A stretch of 64,000 nucleotides of DNA from Polytrichum commune (GCA_950295325.1 OX485808.1:2854501-2918500); one strand, 5' to 3'. Shown: positions 22,794 through 36,243, numbered from the stretch's first letter. Numbers and translations are program-made. Notes: generated from the sequence alone by a model not told the origin.

Positions 22794-25700
22794 TAGTGAT
22801 CTTTGCAAAACTTGGAGGACGTTGCATCTTGTTTAGTGGATTCATTATCTATTTTGGACGACTGGATTTGGTCACTAGACTTGGCTCGCACGATACTAGT
22901 TCTAACAAATTGGTGACCAATCATCAAGCTCAAATCAAGAATATACAAGGTAATATGCTATGGATATGTTCAACTAGTAGATGTGTAAAGTTGGACTCTT
23001 GTTCAACTTTGGAGTATCGAAGTATACATTGCCACATTGGATTATGATTTTAATAAAATTGAGGAATGCTTTAAACACTTTCTCAAAGTACTCAATCTGT
23101 ATCCTAGCAACTTTTTTTTCACTTATGAGTTCATGCATAAAATATAGTCTTCGTTAATATTTTGCAATTGTGAACTTTTACCACAACCACCACTCATTAT
23201 AACATTTGGTACCATGAAGTATTAGATTTGCTTATATCAAATTTTTCATGCATTTATCTAGCTCATGCACAAAACAAAGCGTGTGTTTACAAGTGCATTA
23301 CGAGCTTTTGTTGAGAAAATGTCATTGGTTGTTTTGGGAGATGTTGAGTTGTGCAACGAATAAGCCAACAATATTCAACTTGTCATGGGTCTTGCAGTGG
23401 CAATTGAAACAATGAAGATACTATGCTTCTGTTGCTTATGGAGGCTGTAGGCAAAGGTGTTTATTGCTTATCGTCGTTGAATTTATCATAATACTATTTG
23501 TGCACACGTGTCAAATGTGATAGGATCTTGCTCAAGGATGCCCAATCAGAGGAGATAGAATCTCTCTCTATATATATATAAAGTTTACGAATGTCATCCA
23601 AATGATGTTTAATCAACCTTCAAACAATGGCAAAGCACAACAATGATTATCCCAATTAATGCGTGTTATTGTTCGGAATCACACTATAACTTTGTAATGA
23701 GAATATAATATTCTACCAAGCAAAGCCATTTATGTTCTACAGTGTTAACCTATTGAACTTTCCTTAGTAAATTTTTTGAGTAAAACGTTATTGCATGGCT
23801 TAACTTCAAATAGTAACACCCACTAATTGGGATAATGTGTGTAGTCTGAATACCACATTAATGCCCACTACATTCATAGTATGACCCCAAATACCCTTGT
23901 CAATGTAGTCGAGACTCATCCACTCTAGATGTCTATCCCTACAAGAGTGTTTGTATATTGTCACACTAATTTGGGTTCATAATTGCTCTTAGCTACCATA
24001 CAGTTCAATGAACAGCACTAACTTCTCGAAGCTCATTCATGTGCAATAATACAACACTAAGGTTTGAGTGTGGCATTTTAATGAGGAACAACATAACATT
24101 TTGAAATATTGGTTTCTATTGAGATAGTATTTGGTGTCATCTTAAATAATACTACTATTAATTTTCTCTTTGATGACAAATGTTTGCAAACAAAGTGGAC
24201 CACGATAATTGGTATGGGATCAACATATTCATAATCAACATGGATACTCGTGCTCAATCTCGATGTGAACAAGAAAATGGTAGAACCGTGAGGCTTTGTC
24301 TTTTTCAAAGATTCATGAATTCACAATTAGTGTGGGCCACACAAATGGCAGTTTATGATAAGATCCGGGGTCTCGAGGAGTCAAGCCCTTGTGTATAGGA
24401 TGATGTGCAATAACTCGCTCACCGGGCCCAATGGATTCTATGATGCAAGAAGAATTTGACGGTTGGCAAATACTTTATTCAAGTATGTTATCCAAGTCAT
24501 TCATAACATTGTTAGGCAGGCACATGATGGTCTCTTTCCAAAGGAAGAGGTTGAAATTAGGGTGAGTTAGGCCGCTCGCCCACTAGATTCTAGAAAATAT
24601 TGGGTCAGAGGTGTTTGCATGTACTTAAGTGCGAGTCACCATCCAACCAGTGTTGTGGAGTGTTGTACGTGGACATGGGCCGCTAGACTTTCATGCACCC
24701 ATTAAAGAATCTTTAAGTTACAAGTGTCGGTCACCAAAGTTTTTGAAGACAGGTTTTGTAAGGAAGAGGAGGTTTTAACATGCAGGAGGAGGTTAGTACG
24801 TGGGCCCAAATTTGAGAAGATGGGAGTATAGCTAGTTGGCACATACAAACCCTACCCAAACAATTTTTCTCTATTATTGGTCGGGTTTGTCCTTATTCAC
24901 ACTAGAATATGGTGGGTGAGTAGCCTACATAAAAACTCACCTTTAAAACATCACGATAATTCACAACTCCTTATCAAAAAGTTCACAACACATAACTTAG
25001 GCGCTCCCTATAGACAAAAAATCTTGGAATTGAAGGAGAGGTATCCTCAAGTGCTCCAAATTTGGAGAAGTACAAGGCGGTGCAATTTTTTTCCGTGTAA
25101 GAAGATAGGAATTAGGAGAACCGCAAAAAAATTGATAATTTTATTCCTTGAATTGAAGTTACCGTGGATTTCCAAACCCAAAAGTTGGCCCGATCATATT
25201 ACCAATGACTAGAGTCTGCCATAACCGGTCATTTCAACCATTCATTCCTCCCCACTTCAGCACTCAAACCAACAACATATGTCATAGCACTATTGGTTCT
25301 GACCTAATCAAAATTCAGTCCCAACCTGATGGAAATTATGGCACCCTATAGGTTCCATGGGGTCGTGATCAGGAATAGGCCCCTCTACTATTACTTTAAC
25401 TTTGTTTGCCTAAAAATATATAAATCTCGTTTATGTCAGCGTTACATGACCCTAGTGAGCAGTTAAATGGACCTGGTTGACTATGGGTGCCTCAACTGCA
25501 CAACCCTAATACAGACAGAAGCATATAAGAATCGAGGCATCACTCAGCCAGAGAAGCTCACAAATAGGAACAGCCTTTTGCTTCACATGTTTCTCAAATC
25601 TTTAAACACTCGACCATTGTCACTAACCAGTGAAGAAACTGATGAAAATCATGCCACGGTTTCTTAAGAACATTTCTGTGCACTTGGCAAAGCAGACAAA

Positions 25701-26257
25701 AGACACAAATGAACTCCGAATATACAGCTAATGTGGAGATGGGTCTTTATTTGGAATATATAAGAGTAATCAACCGATACACAAATTGAAGCCTACAGAT
25801 AGAGATTCTCTCCACTAAGTAGGCATACACACCCAACCGGGAGGCTTCTTTAGGCACAGTTCAGGTCAAAACTTGATCAGGACTTCAGCTCCAATTATGT
25901 GAATTACAACTAGTTTGCACACATTCATATACCAATATGTCAGCCTTTCGACTACTATGGCCGAAGTCTTGTTAAGACAGACCCCAACGTCAAAACAAGA
26001 TTCACCCAGGTTTGCTGCTAACTCTCTCTCTCTCTCTCAATTACTCCTCACATGCCATCATGAGGGCTTCGTACACAACTGACTGCTAAGGTGGAGGGGA
26101 TTCCTGGAACACATCAGCGGGTTCTATAATAGAGGGATAAATCCTCCCTCCCCCTGAGAAAGGTATCAAATTTGCCTATAATGACAATTTGTGTGTCTAA
26201 GAGGGTTTGAATTAATGCACCTGTTGACCTGAGGGACAACAGAAATATTGTAGGCGC
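22794..26257. other. Long stretch without a supportable gene
   Basis: Frames here are short and unrecognised. At about 23698-23850 lies a repeat (family C) shared with 39474-39640: both contain 'ccaagcaaag', 'tttatgtt' and 'attgggataat'. A (TA)n tract lies near 23565-23580 and a (CT)n tract at about 26020-26039. The last few hundred bases are probably the 3' untranslated region of the fibronectin gene on the minus strand. Confidence 0.4.
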
Positions 26258-29240
26258 TTAGTTTACTGTGAAATAGGCAGCGGCAAAAGTCAAGGCAAGT
26301 CCGAGTGCAAGCGCCATCCACCATCGTGTCATTAGACTCCATGGTTCCCGCAACTGCAACCTAGCTTTTTGTGCAAACATGGTCATTGACATTGCCAGGT
26401 CCTCTGCAAGCGAGGACTTTCCTTTTACATGCAAGTTTGAGGGTTGCCTTGCTATGGTGATTGACGAGGACCATGCACTCCAGGCACTTGAGCCAACTCC
26501 TTGTGCTCCATTCGCCCGAACCCGGAACCGGTATTTGTGCTCTTCTACCAGATTTGGTACCTCAAAACTGCACTCACAACATGTTCCTACCATCGTTAGC
26601 ACAGATTAAGTCCGAGATTGTTAAACAAGGGCGGAATGTGGAAGATGATTTTTGTGCTGTAGCTACAAACAATACGAGCATGACATGTGCAAAGAACGCT
26701 GTTCTAAAGAAAAGTTCAATACAAAATACTTAAACAGGTCTAGGAAACCAAGTTTGTATCCTACAAGGAACATGAAAGTAATGAGTGAAAAAACGATACC
26801 TAGTGGAAGATCCTTCATACAATGACACAAATTTCCCTGCCTTTTTTAGATCTTCCATCTCCAGGGTGTAAGACACGGTCTCTGCAACACCTTCGCTGAG
26901 ATGAACCGAGTCAGCCAGCTGCTGAGCGCTATTATTGTCCTTGGGCACTTCCAGCCAATGAACCCTTACAGATTTCTCAGTGACACCTTTAACTTTTGGA
27001 GTTGGGGGTGTTCGTGGGGGAGCTATTGGTAGCTCCACCGTGACAATTTCACTTAGAGCACTTGCTCCCAAAGCGTTGATAGCCTGTGTGATTTACACAT
27101 TTATCAACAAGGAGTTCGTTAAGAAAAACTTAAATTACTTTCACATGCTATATATTTGTTGTCCAGACTAAAGTTGAGTAGATTATTGCAGCAGTATGCA
27201 AGTCTCATACATGACAGGTAATGCTAAGGCTCAGCTCCAATTGATATCCTACCCCAGAAACTTAAACTTATTCACAGAAGGTTCAAGGTTCCTATCTCAG
27301 AGATTCACAATTGAAGCCCAGACCGCAAAAGTAAAGGACACCTTTACAATAAAAAGTAGGAGTTTTGACCTGCACAGCAACACAGTAGCATGACGCAGGA
27401 ACTAGCTTGGTTGCCTTGTGGTTGGTGGCTGCACCTTCATACACCTGATGGATGTAAATGATGTCTCAAGTCAGAGATCCTCACATCTTACAACATTTCT
27501 TTCACAACCATAACAAGTAGCGCACAGAAATGAGATCCAGTCAGCTATAAAAGAAAAAAAGACCTGAAGCATTGAATAAGTTACTTACTTTCCGTAGTCT
27601 GCCTCCCTTGCCATCATCCATCATCAATTTGTAGCTGTACACATGCCAAAATCCACTCTTAGGAAACACACACTGCAATCCATGGCCTTGTCACAAAGTG
27701 TGCTGGTGAGAATCAACTTTCAGATAAGAATTACAATAAACAAAAATCTGTAGCTCATCCACAAGTATCGGAGACATTGAGAAAGCCAGAACTTCACATG
27801 CACCAAAAACCCATGGATTCACAAGAATTGTTGGAGTCTTCTGAAGTACAGTACATTGGTGAACGCTTAAATAAGGGACTAATAACATGTTGCAAAATGT
27901 GTATGGCTGTTGCTGATAAGGAAATGGACTAGGATACAAAACAAGAGCTTTACCTAGTAACTGGGATCCCATTGTCACAGGCTGGAGCTGACCATCGAAT
28001 GCGCACACTGGTTGGAGTAATGGAGCTGAACAAGGGAGATTGGGGTGCTTCAGGAGCAGAAGCTAGTGTGGTGAAACCAACACTTGGGCTTGCAGGAGAT
28101 GTACCCATATCATTATGGGCGGCCACTCGAAAATTGTACTGAGTACTGGGCAATAAGTCCACAATATTGTACCTGCCGGTCACAAAAGACATGTAGTGTA
28201 GTGAGACTCAAAGAGCTACGTTGTGACTAGGAGAAATTTTTCATCAAACCCAGGAGATGCCTTGTGACTACTCAGAACATTATATTATCCTTTATATATA
28301 TGTGTATGTGTGTGTGTATATATATATTCAAGGATACTTGAGGTGATGTCATTAGAGATATGATGGAGAGACATACTCAAGGGCATTGCCGTCGTACACC
28401 TTGCACCGGAGCCATTGTCTTGCCTTGGAACCTGCAGACACAACACACGCTGAGTATGCCGACTTGTAGAAATATTATAAAATGTGTATGTCAGCAATCA
28501 AACCAGCTCATTCAAAATTCAAAAAGTGCCACAGACCTCCCATCTCAGAGTCAAAGATGTCGATGTTGTATCTAGTACAGTCGGGGCACATGGAGCAGAC
28601 GGAGCAGCAGATGATGTCGTTCCAACAATAAAAGAACTAAACCCACTTGGGCCTGCTTCATTGTGTGCCTGAAGATTCAAGCCAATAATAAGAATGCCAG
28701 ATTACAATTGTGAACTACAATTGAAACTTGGGGACTACACCCAGCAATAATATAATCCACCAAGACAGGAACAACAATAACAACAAAAGAGACCATAAGA
28801 AAGGTAGGAATAATCATAACCAGTTGATACAACCAACTGCGCAAGTTCTGACCACCTTGGTTTCTGAAGTGTACAGAAGGGCCCAAATCTAAACCAACTA
28901 GAAAATCAAAATTGACAACTCTTTAAAAGCAGTGCACAGCCTCTATGCAGGATGTGACAAACATTACTTGTTTGTATTCCTGTGAAACACTTCTTGTACT
29001 TATCATATCCAGAACCTGGCCATGCAAAGCCATCCCAAGTCATCCCTCAGGCATAACATTTATGGAAATTACTGACCTGAACCCGGAATGCATAACTGGT
29101 AAAAGGCTGAAGCTTCTTGATAGTGTGCATTGTGTTGGACCCATAATAGACATCCTGCAGAGCCAGGTCCCTTTGACCTTCATTTGCCACCTTTGCAAGG
29201 CCTTCCTGCGAATCAGACTCATCCTCACTATCACTAGTAC
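26258..29240 (-). CDS. Fibronectin type III, tail-anchored protein (5' end not found)
   Basis: Splice-consistent minus-strand exons: 29240-29077, 28668 to about 28523, 28431-28377, 28172-27954, 27634-27589, 27444-27370, 27083-26800 and 26567-26258. They encode the end of one FN3 domain (LQPFTSYAFRVQAHNEAGPS) and three further FN3 domains, with repeated motifs such as LLPSTQYNFRVAAHNDMG, DNGIPVTSYKL and EEHKYRFRVRANGAQG. The C-terminus has a basic segment then a hydrophobic anchor (WWMALALGLALTFAAAYF) ending five residues from the stop, which suggests a tail-anchored membrane protein. The layout recalls FNDC3-type proteins; function in plants is unknown to me. The donor after about 28523 is uncertain, because only a non-obvious site keeps phase with the 55-bp exon. 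No exons for the start of the protein were found upstream of 29240, where a tRNA gene lies 87 bp away. Confidence 0.85.
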
Positions 29241-29326
29241 CTGAAGAAACATGATAAATACAGATCGGTTGTCCTATCAATAGAAAAATATGCCAAGAAT
29301 ACAACGGATGTATTCAAAAACATACA

Positions 29327-29411
29327 TGCATCAGCCGGGAATCGAACCCGGGTCTGTACCGATCTGCGATGTTTTTGGCAGGGTACTATTCTACCACTAG
29401 ACCACTGATGC
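29327..29411 (-). tRNA. tRNA-Gly(GCC) containing a 14-nt intron
   Basis: Read on the minus strand, the acceptor stem is GCATCAG with CTGATGC, followed by discriminator A. The A box (GGTCTAGTGGTAGAATAG) and B box (GGTTCGATTCC) are intact. The anticodon stem GTACC/GGTAC encloses CTGCCA, then AAAACATCGCAGAT, then C. Removing those 14 nt restores the usual loop CTGCCAC with anticodon GCC. The insertion lies exactly at the canonical nuclear tRNA intron position 37/38. Intron GCAG can pair with loop CTGC, including the expected pair between C32 and the third intron base from its 3' end. A TTTTT pol III terminator follows at about 29315-29320. The mature tRNA would be 71 nt. Confidence 0.93.
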
Positions 29412-30323
29412 AGCCAATCACGTGGAGACACGCGTCACCCGACACAGCGGAATGTGCTCAGGCCGGAGAGCTCTTGAACATTGGATAGCATTGGCTCCGT
29501 TTCTTTGAACCATATGGGATTTACACTCCGGAATTTCAACCTGCTTAATGTCACTCCTCTTATATCTCCAAACCCTAGGGAATGCCAGATGTTCTTGGTT
29601 GACAATCCCACTCCTTATTGTCACATTGCCTTCCCATATATATATCACATGTTTTGACATTCAACCAAACCACCAAAGAATCCAAACCACACGCTTGCAC
29701 GCATCATGTTGTCATCCTTCCAATGAATTGCCATTATTGTCATGTCGATTTTGTGTTCTCTCAAAATGTCACATGCTACACTAATATGCCTTGCCACATG
29801 TTAAGCAAATGACAACCTACATTATTTATCAAAATAGGTTTGTGGAATCCAGTGCCACATCATGGCCTTGGTGACAAGTCATGGGAAGTTAGAAAATAGG
29901 TCTAGAGTATTCAAAGGCACATCGTGGCCCTTTGCCACTTATTTATTATTTATAAAATATGAAGTTTTGAATAAAAGTTTGGAGGAAACTAGGGGTCTTA
30001 CACGCCAACCTGAGGGTATTTACCTAAATTAAGCTCCATCAGCCTCTTGATGAACTCATCTAGATTTTGTTATGAGGTAACTCACTTGAGTGTAGACCAT
30101 TATTTAGCTACTTACCTACCCTTCTAATATAATAATATTCAGTGACAGTGCTTCACCCGAGTTTTTCAAGTTGCATCTCAAACAACATTGTTGGTAAAAG
30201 AATAATATAGTTCCCAAATAATATTTGACTTATTCCTAGCCCCACCCACCCACTATACTGAGGTGATTAATGTTATGTGCCACGAAATTTTGGCGGTCTA
30301 TAGTGTAGATGAAGTTACGAAGC
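29412..30323. other. Non-coding stretch
   Basis: No gene recognised. This is where upstream exons of the fibronectin gene would be expected; I found none. Confidence 0.4.
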
Positions 30324-30632
30324 TTTGGTCCAATTTTGGTATTTTGTAATGTTTAAGGAGTGTTCAAGTGGCACCAAAACTCCCCTTTTAAATTTAGTGA
30401 AATAAAGGGGAGGCATTTGACTTTAGCCAAAAGGGGACTATTGTATAAAAATCTCATTACAAAGTTTCGAAGGCACCTAAAATAATGCTCTCAAAAGTTT
30501 AATAAGGAGTTCAGCGTTATATAGTTGGCTTATGGCCAAGGTCAAACACCTTCCCTTCATTTCACTACAATTGGGTTTCGACACCACATGAACACTCCTC
30601 AAACATTATAAAATGTCAAAAGTGGGCCAAAA
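30324..30632. mobile_element. Foldback/MITE-like element with arms longer than 100 bp
   Basis: The left arm runs from TTTGGTCCAATTTTGGTATT to about 30440, and the reverse complement of the right arm starts TTTGGCCCACTTTTGACATT. The arms continue to match through 'taatgttt(a/g)aggagtgttca', 'agtgaaat(a/g)aaggg' and 'tttgac(t/c)tt(a/g)gcca' at roughly three-quarters identity. Interior is short and non-coding. No target duplication was identified. Confidence 0.7.
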
Positions 30633-31821
30633 CTCCCTACCAAACCACATGATTTTGAGAGACTTCAAGGCCAACTCCATTGCCTTGTCTAGAGTTGAGG
30701 AACTTATTGTTTCTATGTCTCGGAATTGCTGGAGAGATCAGGACTTGATTGGGGAGTTACAAGTTGTTTATTCAGCCAAGGCACAAACTTGGCATATAAC
30801 CTTGAAGTCGGTGCATGATTAATTGGTCCAGTTTCAAAAACTTCTGTTGATCTTCTTGGTCAATATAGAATCGCTGTGTTAAAAGTGACTCAAATTAATG
30901 AAACCTGATGTTTAGAGTGCTTTGGCTTCACATCTTGGATGTCCAAGTGACTCTACTCTCATTGTGCACATATGAACAATATGGTATATTCTCCCAATAT
31001 ACTACTATTGTCTTCCATTCTCTTATTACAATAGTGGATTCAGAGATTCTCAACAACTTGAAACAGCACAAACTAAGTTATTGGCTTGCATATTCATTGC
31101 AAGTGGATTGCAAGCCTCTAAGGTTGAGGCATCTATGACCGATAAAATACGAGAGTTTATCTCTGTTTGGGAGGAGTAATAGCAGGAATTGTATCTTCTT
31201 GCAGAGAGAAACAGATTCTAAGGAGAATGCAATTATATTGAATAGAATTCCATGAATATTGAAACTGCTGCAAATTCCGAAGCGTAGATTTTAGGGTTAC
31301 ACATAGTCGATTAATCCATAACCGCTCACTTCAATGCTAGTCCTCGGCTACAACAATTGTCAAAACTCTTCTGAGGATAATCAATCACAAGCTGCCACCA
31401 CATTGAGTATAGGCATCCATAACCGATCACTTAAGAGATCCTGCTGTATGGTCCCACGGAATGTAACAAAGGAGATGTGTAATATTATGTTCCCAAGAGA
31501 GTTGATACATGGTTTTTCATACTCAATTGTTAGCCCTTTTAAGGGTTTAGGAGCCCAATTTGGACTCTCATACATGCGGCATTTTGAAATTATACAACGT
31601 GAATCTAGATTGTGAATCGATTTAATGGTAGTTAGTGATAGCTCTTTGATACGCAAGGTTTACTTCACGATAGTCACACAAAGTGAAGTAAATAGAATTG
31701 GATAACGATTTCATGTCATCTAGTATAAAGAGCAAATACACAATTAATATGAGCATGCTAAAATCTTATAAGGGTTAGTATTGTATCATTGTGCTTTCTG
31801 ATAGGTAGGAATTCATTTCTG

Positions 31822-31856
<35 letters not shown>

Positions 31857-34399
31857 GCACTCTCCAGTTATATCATCTCTAACTTGGGAGTGAGTACATA
31901 CATCCACCACAAATAAAGAATAGGCAATGTTTCTCATTCATTGTTAAAACCCATCTTAGGGTTGTTTTCGATCAAATTTCCAAGTTATAATGATATTGGA
32001 AGATTGGGTTAAGTCATTTGTTATAAGTTGGGTTTGTTTGACACAACCATTGAAATATACAACAGAACCAATTATGACAATAATACACATGTTGGCAAGC
32101 TCCCCCATGCATAGTAACTATGGGGGCATTCACGGTTGGGGTACTACTTTTGGGTGTCTAACGGAAAATGACTTTTTTAGATAACTTCACATGCTTGGTA
32201 TGATTAGATTTGTATTGTGAAGCATATTTTGGATCATACCTACAATTCATACTTCATATTGAGTACACCGACAAAGTTAATTTAGAAGGAATAGAATCAT
32301 CTAAGATATCATTTTGATTCCTTAAAGGACATTTAGGAGTGTTGTCTTAATTATTCACCTTAGGATCAAGGAATGAAAAGGACAACAAGAATTAATCGAA
32401 ACGATCCCAATTTTTTTCCTCACAATCATCGTTCAAGTGTGTACCAATAGAACCAAAAATGTATTGAATACCAATTGCCCAACTTTACATGTGGCACCAA
32501 ACATGGCCAAAAATACATATAATCACGGCCACACCTAAAAGGAACGTCTAGTATTAGAATTGGACAAAAAAAATTATATGAATGGACACATGACACTTAT
32601 ACCAAGGTACCAAGATGCAAAACATGAAATAATTGACCACCAATGCACACCTAAATAGCAAAAAATGCCATTGATGTGGCCCAAACAAGTCATTTGACCC
32701 CTTTTCAAGTTTTATGACTTATCTACTTATTTCATAGGGAATTTCTCTATTATTGGTGATTATTTAATAAGAAATAATATATTTCTTGATATAGCCTATG
32801 AACTATCTACTTATTTATTTAAAATTTATTGATCAAATATTAGTAAATCATGATAAACACCGAAATCCACTAGTCCTTAAGTCCTTTGTCCCAAAAGTAG
32901 TACCTCAACCATGAATGCCCCCCTATGCATTTCCTACCAACTTTGGGTATTATATTTAATTATCATGGTGGTAATCTGCCATATACCTATTGATGATGGT
33001 TGGTTTCTCTTTGCCATTTGCTAGCTTAAAATATAGCTATATTATAAGGAGAAAGGCAAGAGAAGACCCTATAAAATCCAGGGCATGTCTTTTGATAATG
33101 TATTCCATAGATAAAATTCCAACATCACCATGAAACTTTAACAAGTCCAAAGGAGCAATTGACACATTGAAGTACTTCAAGATGAAGAGTTTTCTAGTAG
33201 CAAGGTATTTTTGGAGAGAACTATAGACACCAAAGTGGAGGCATTGGCCATTTTGGAGAATATTACTTGGGTAACTTTTTGGCTTTCAACTACACTAAGG
33301 GCCGATTTACACTACGGTGGAGAAGTCCACTGGTCATGAATTCTAGGGGAATTTTGAAGTTTGATTGGCCGAGAGTGACACTCTTGTCCGGTGGTGGTTT
33401 ACACTACGGCCAAGAGTCCTTTGGTGGAGAACTTTGTACATGGATGAACAAATGTCACGGTTGCCAACGTGGCGACACTTTTTCCAAGGGGAGTTCTCCG
33501 GACGTCAAGTTTCTTGGGCAACCTCAAAGCCTTGGACAAGAAACTTGGCCTCCGGAGAACTCCAACTTGAATAATATAGTTCTTCCCTAGAGAAATCTTT
33601 GCACTATTGTTCTCCCTCATTAGTATGACATTTTTGGGAAATACAAAAACAATTGTATTATCGAGGTGCCGTCTTCTCATTAATATGAAAAATGATGTAA
33701 CATTGTCATATTATTGAGGGAATACAAAAAAATAAGTAATATGAGCTTACAAATATATACAACGAGTTTAAGCAATATATATGGTATGAAAACTCAAACA
33801 ATAGCATGGTGCTTTGTAGCTATGAACGCAGGTGGTTGTATGGATTTGGTGGCTACACCAACCTACCATTATATGATTTGCGGGCTTCATAATGCCTTTG
33901 AAATGTGCATCTTAATGACATATTGCGAACATAATACCCACATGTAGAGCGAAACCGCAATTGCATTAAGATCGTTGATGATGGGAACTTCCCTGCCACC
34001 AAGCTCCGGGAAGATTTTAAGGCATAATCGGTCAACATCCTAGTGTTTCCAAGTCCAAGCAGTTACATGTTGTGATCTTTTGGTTTTGCTTTCAGATTTT
34101 TGAGACATATTTGACATATTATTCTAAAACGGTCGGTAGTTCTCCGGAAGTCTTGAACTTGAACCAGTTATTTTGCAAACTCAACCGATTCATTTGTAAC
34201 TAGCAGCCAGTTCTCCCCATTCATTGCCCGTAACAATAGTGAAACCAAGTTCTTATGCAATAAGGTCGATTGCTCTTATGAAGTGAGACCTTCAACATAT
34301 GGAAGAAGACATTGCACTTGCCCCTCCAAATGGCATTTCATGTCACCACAACGATCATTGTTCTTATCCCTCATATTCATCTCTTTGCACCACCGTCAT
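30633..34399. other. Long stretch without a supportable gene
   Basis: No conserved protein motif or bounded element recognised. A (TA)n-(CA)n microsatellite lies at about 31820-31860. Frames at 33.27-33.68 kb are open on both strands but show no recognisable domain. Confidence 0.4.
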
Positions 34400-36243
34400 T
34401 CACACCTTTGGCAATTTCAACGTACCCAAAATGCATATGCCAAGGGCCGACTCAAATTTCTCCCGAGCAAAATGCATTGCTAAAATCAAGAGAATTGCCA
34501 AACAACAACAATAACTCACGACTAATTCATCCAATGTTGACAAATTCCCACTACCATTTGCCGGTCTCTTTAGGTATGGACAACCTTCTAGATCAAGTGT
34601 CTCAAGGTTGTGAGGTTTGCTTAAATCCGGTAGGTCACTTAATCTTGTGGGTGAAGAATCCAAAATTTGTTGGTGAATGCATTGATCGGTTTGTTCAACC
34701 TTAGTAGTCTTCATGTTGCTCACAACCAAAAGTGGTCAATGGGGTCAGTGGGTAATTTGGCTAGGTCACATTTAAAATTCCAATGATGGAAGAATCCCAA
34801 TCTTTTGAAGACTTTGCAATCTTCCACAATCATGAAAATATGTTTTCTTAGTTTGCATAGTCCACTAAGATTTGGCAAGTTCCACAATCTCGATTTTGCA
34901 CAATTTAACTCAAACAACATTGTTAAATATGCAATGCCTGGATTGTGGTCAATATTGGATCCCAATATATCAATAACTTGTAACTTTGTCAACTTGCGGA
35001 GATCAAGGAGCCTTTCAAAGTTGAAACATCCACATAACACCAACTCCTTTAAAGAAATGCCTTCCTCTAGCCTTGGAACCACGGGTAGATCACTTAGTGC
35101 ATTTAAAAAACGACGTGCGGCATAATATAGAGAGGATTAAAATAATTTGAAATAAAATTTATAAAAGAATTCCAAATAATGAAGGGGCCATTAAATGTAG
35201 ACAATCCCATTATAAGTAAGTTAGATGGACATAAAACGTGGGCCATTATTTTTTTGTAAAATTAATATAGGGGCTGAAGATAAGGGTCCTATGTGTTTTC
35301 ATCATAACAGTGTTTGCAATGGTATTACTTTGCTATGGTCTCCTATGTGTTTTCTTCATAACTTTGTTTGCAATGATATTATTGTTTGCACCCTTCTTTG
35401 TTTCCATGCTTTCCCTCAACACTCGTCAATTGTGTTAGGAAGTAGATTAGTTTTTATTACTTAAAAGGAATATAGAGAACAAAAAAATTGCAGTGACTTG
35501 GACAATATAAGTAATGAAAGGGTGCAAACAAATGGGTCATTTTTTATATTTAAGTAATTATAGGGAGGCTTTAATTCAGCCCTTGAAGGTAAATAGCCCC
35601 AAAACAAAAAACCCCCAGCCACACGTGGTGCACAAAAATGCCTTAGAGTGATCTACCCGTGCTTGGAACTTCAATGATGTTGACATATCGAATAATTGTT
35701 AGTGTTTCAAGATTTATACAATCTCTCAAGTTTTGCGTAGAAGTGCCATAGTTCAACCTTTGTATCCAATTATAGGGCAACTCCAAATGCAAATACCTTG
35801 ATGATGTCCAAGGGAGACAATATGACAATTGTGTGAAATGTATATGGAGAAGATTGTTTAAAACCTTCCAAATGTACTGCCTCCAATACTTGACAATCCT
35901 CCAAATATAAATACACTAGGTTCTCCCACTAATGTAAGTCAAGGCTTTTCAATGTTGGACAACATTGGAAGATTAACACTTATGTTGTCGAGCAATTATT
36001 GTAGAAAACTTTGTGTGTCAAGTTGTTTATTTTCACGCCATCCATGACAAGCCTCCATTCCAAGAAAAAAAAATTCCAAGCAAATTCCAAGCACATGTCA
36101 TGGATATGAACACCTCCATCTCGAATGTCCTCAACCAGTGCTTCATCTTTAGCTCCTTCAACTATCATAGCATTACTCATGTGATGAGTTGTGTTCAACT
36201 GCCCTAACTTTGGATTTAGTCTAAAGCATTGGGGATCTTGCAT
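34400..36243 (-). pseudogene. NLR (NB-ARC-LRR) pseudogene fragment
   Basis: The minus strand reads, from 36243 downward, a segment with VHIHDMCLEF that resembles the MHD region of NB-ARC. Then come LRR-like strings: TLKSLDLH, stop, then ENLVYLYLEDCQVLEAVHLE (about 35940-35870). A frame change near 35800 is followed by LRDCINLETLTIIRYVNIIE. After a transposon insertion at 35080-35661 it resumes with VPRLEEGISLKELVLCGC (about 35075-35025), and further LRRs follow, for example LSDLPDLSKPHNLETLDLEG near 34640-34580. At least two premature stops and one or more frameshifts make it non-functional. The kinase and the nucleotide-binding core were not found. It is a second, decayed member of the receptor class at 3155-7858, or a related one. 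Confidence 0.82.
35080..35661. mobile_element. hAT-like non-autonomous element (582 bp) inside the NLR pseudogene
   Basis: The terminal inverted repeats are perfect for 15 bp (CACGGGTAGATCACT) and remain similar to about 45 bp, with shared GCATTT and ACGTG(C/T)GGC blocks. The flanks are a perfect 8-bp direct repeat, CTTGGAAC, at 35072-35079 and 35662-35669. Excising the element plus one repeat copy rejoins the minus-strand LRR reading frame without a break, independent proof of the insertion point. An approximately 54-bp internal duplication starting 'cctatgtgtttt' lies at 35288-35400. No transposase. Confidence 0.95.

Noticed and set aside
33267-33680. Overlapping open frames on both strands at 33.3-33.7 kb
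   Set aside because: No recognisable domain, and openness on both strands fits locally GC-richer non-coding DNA.
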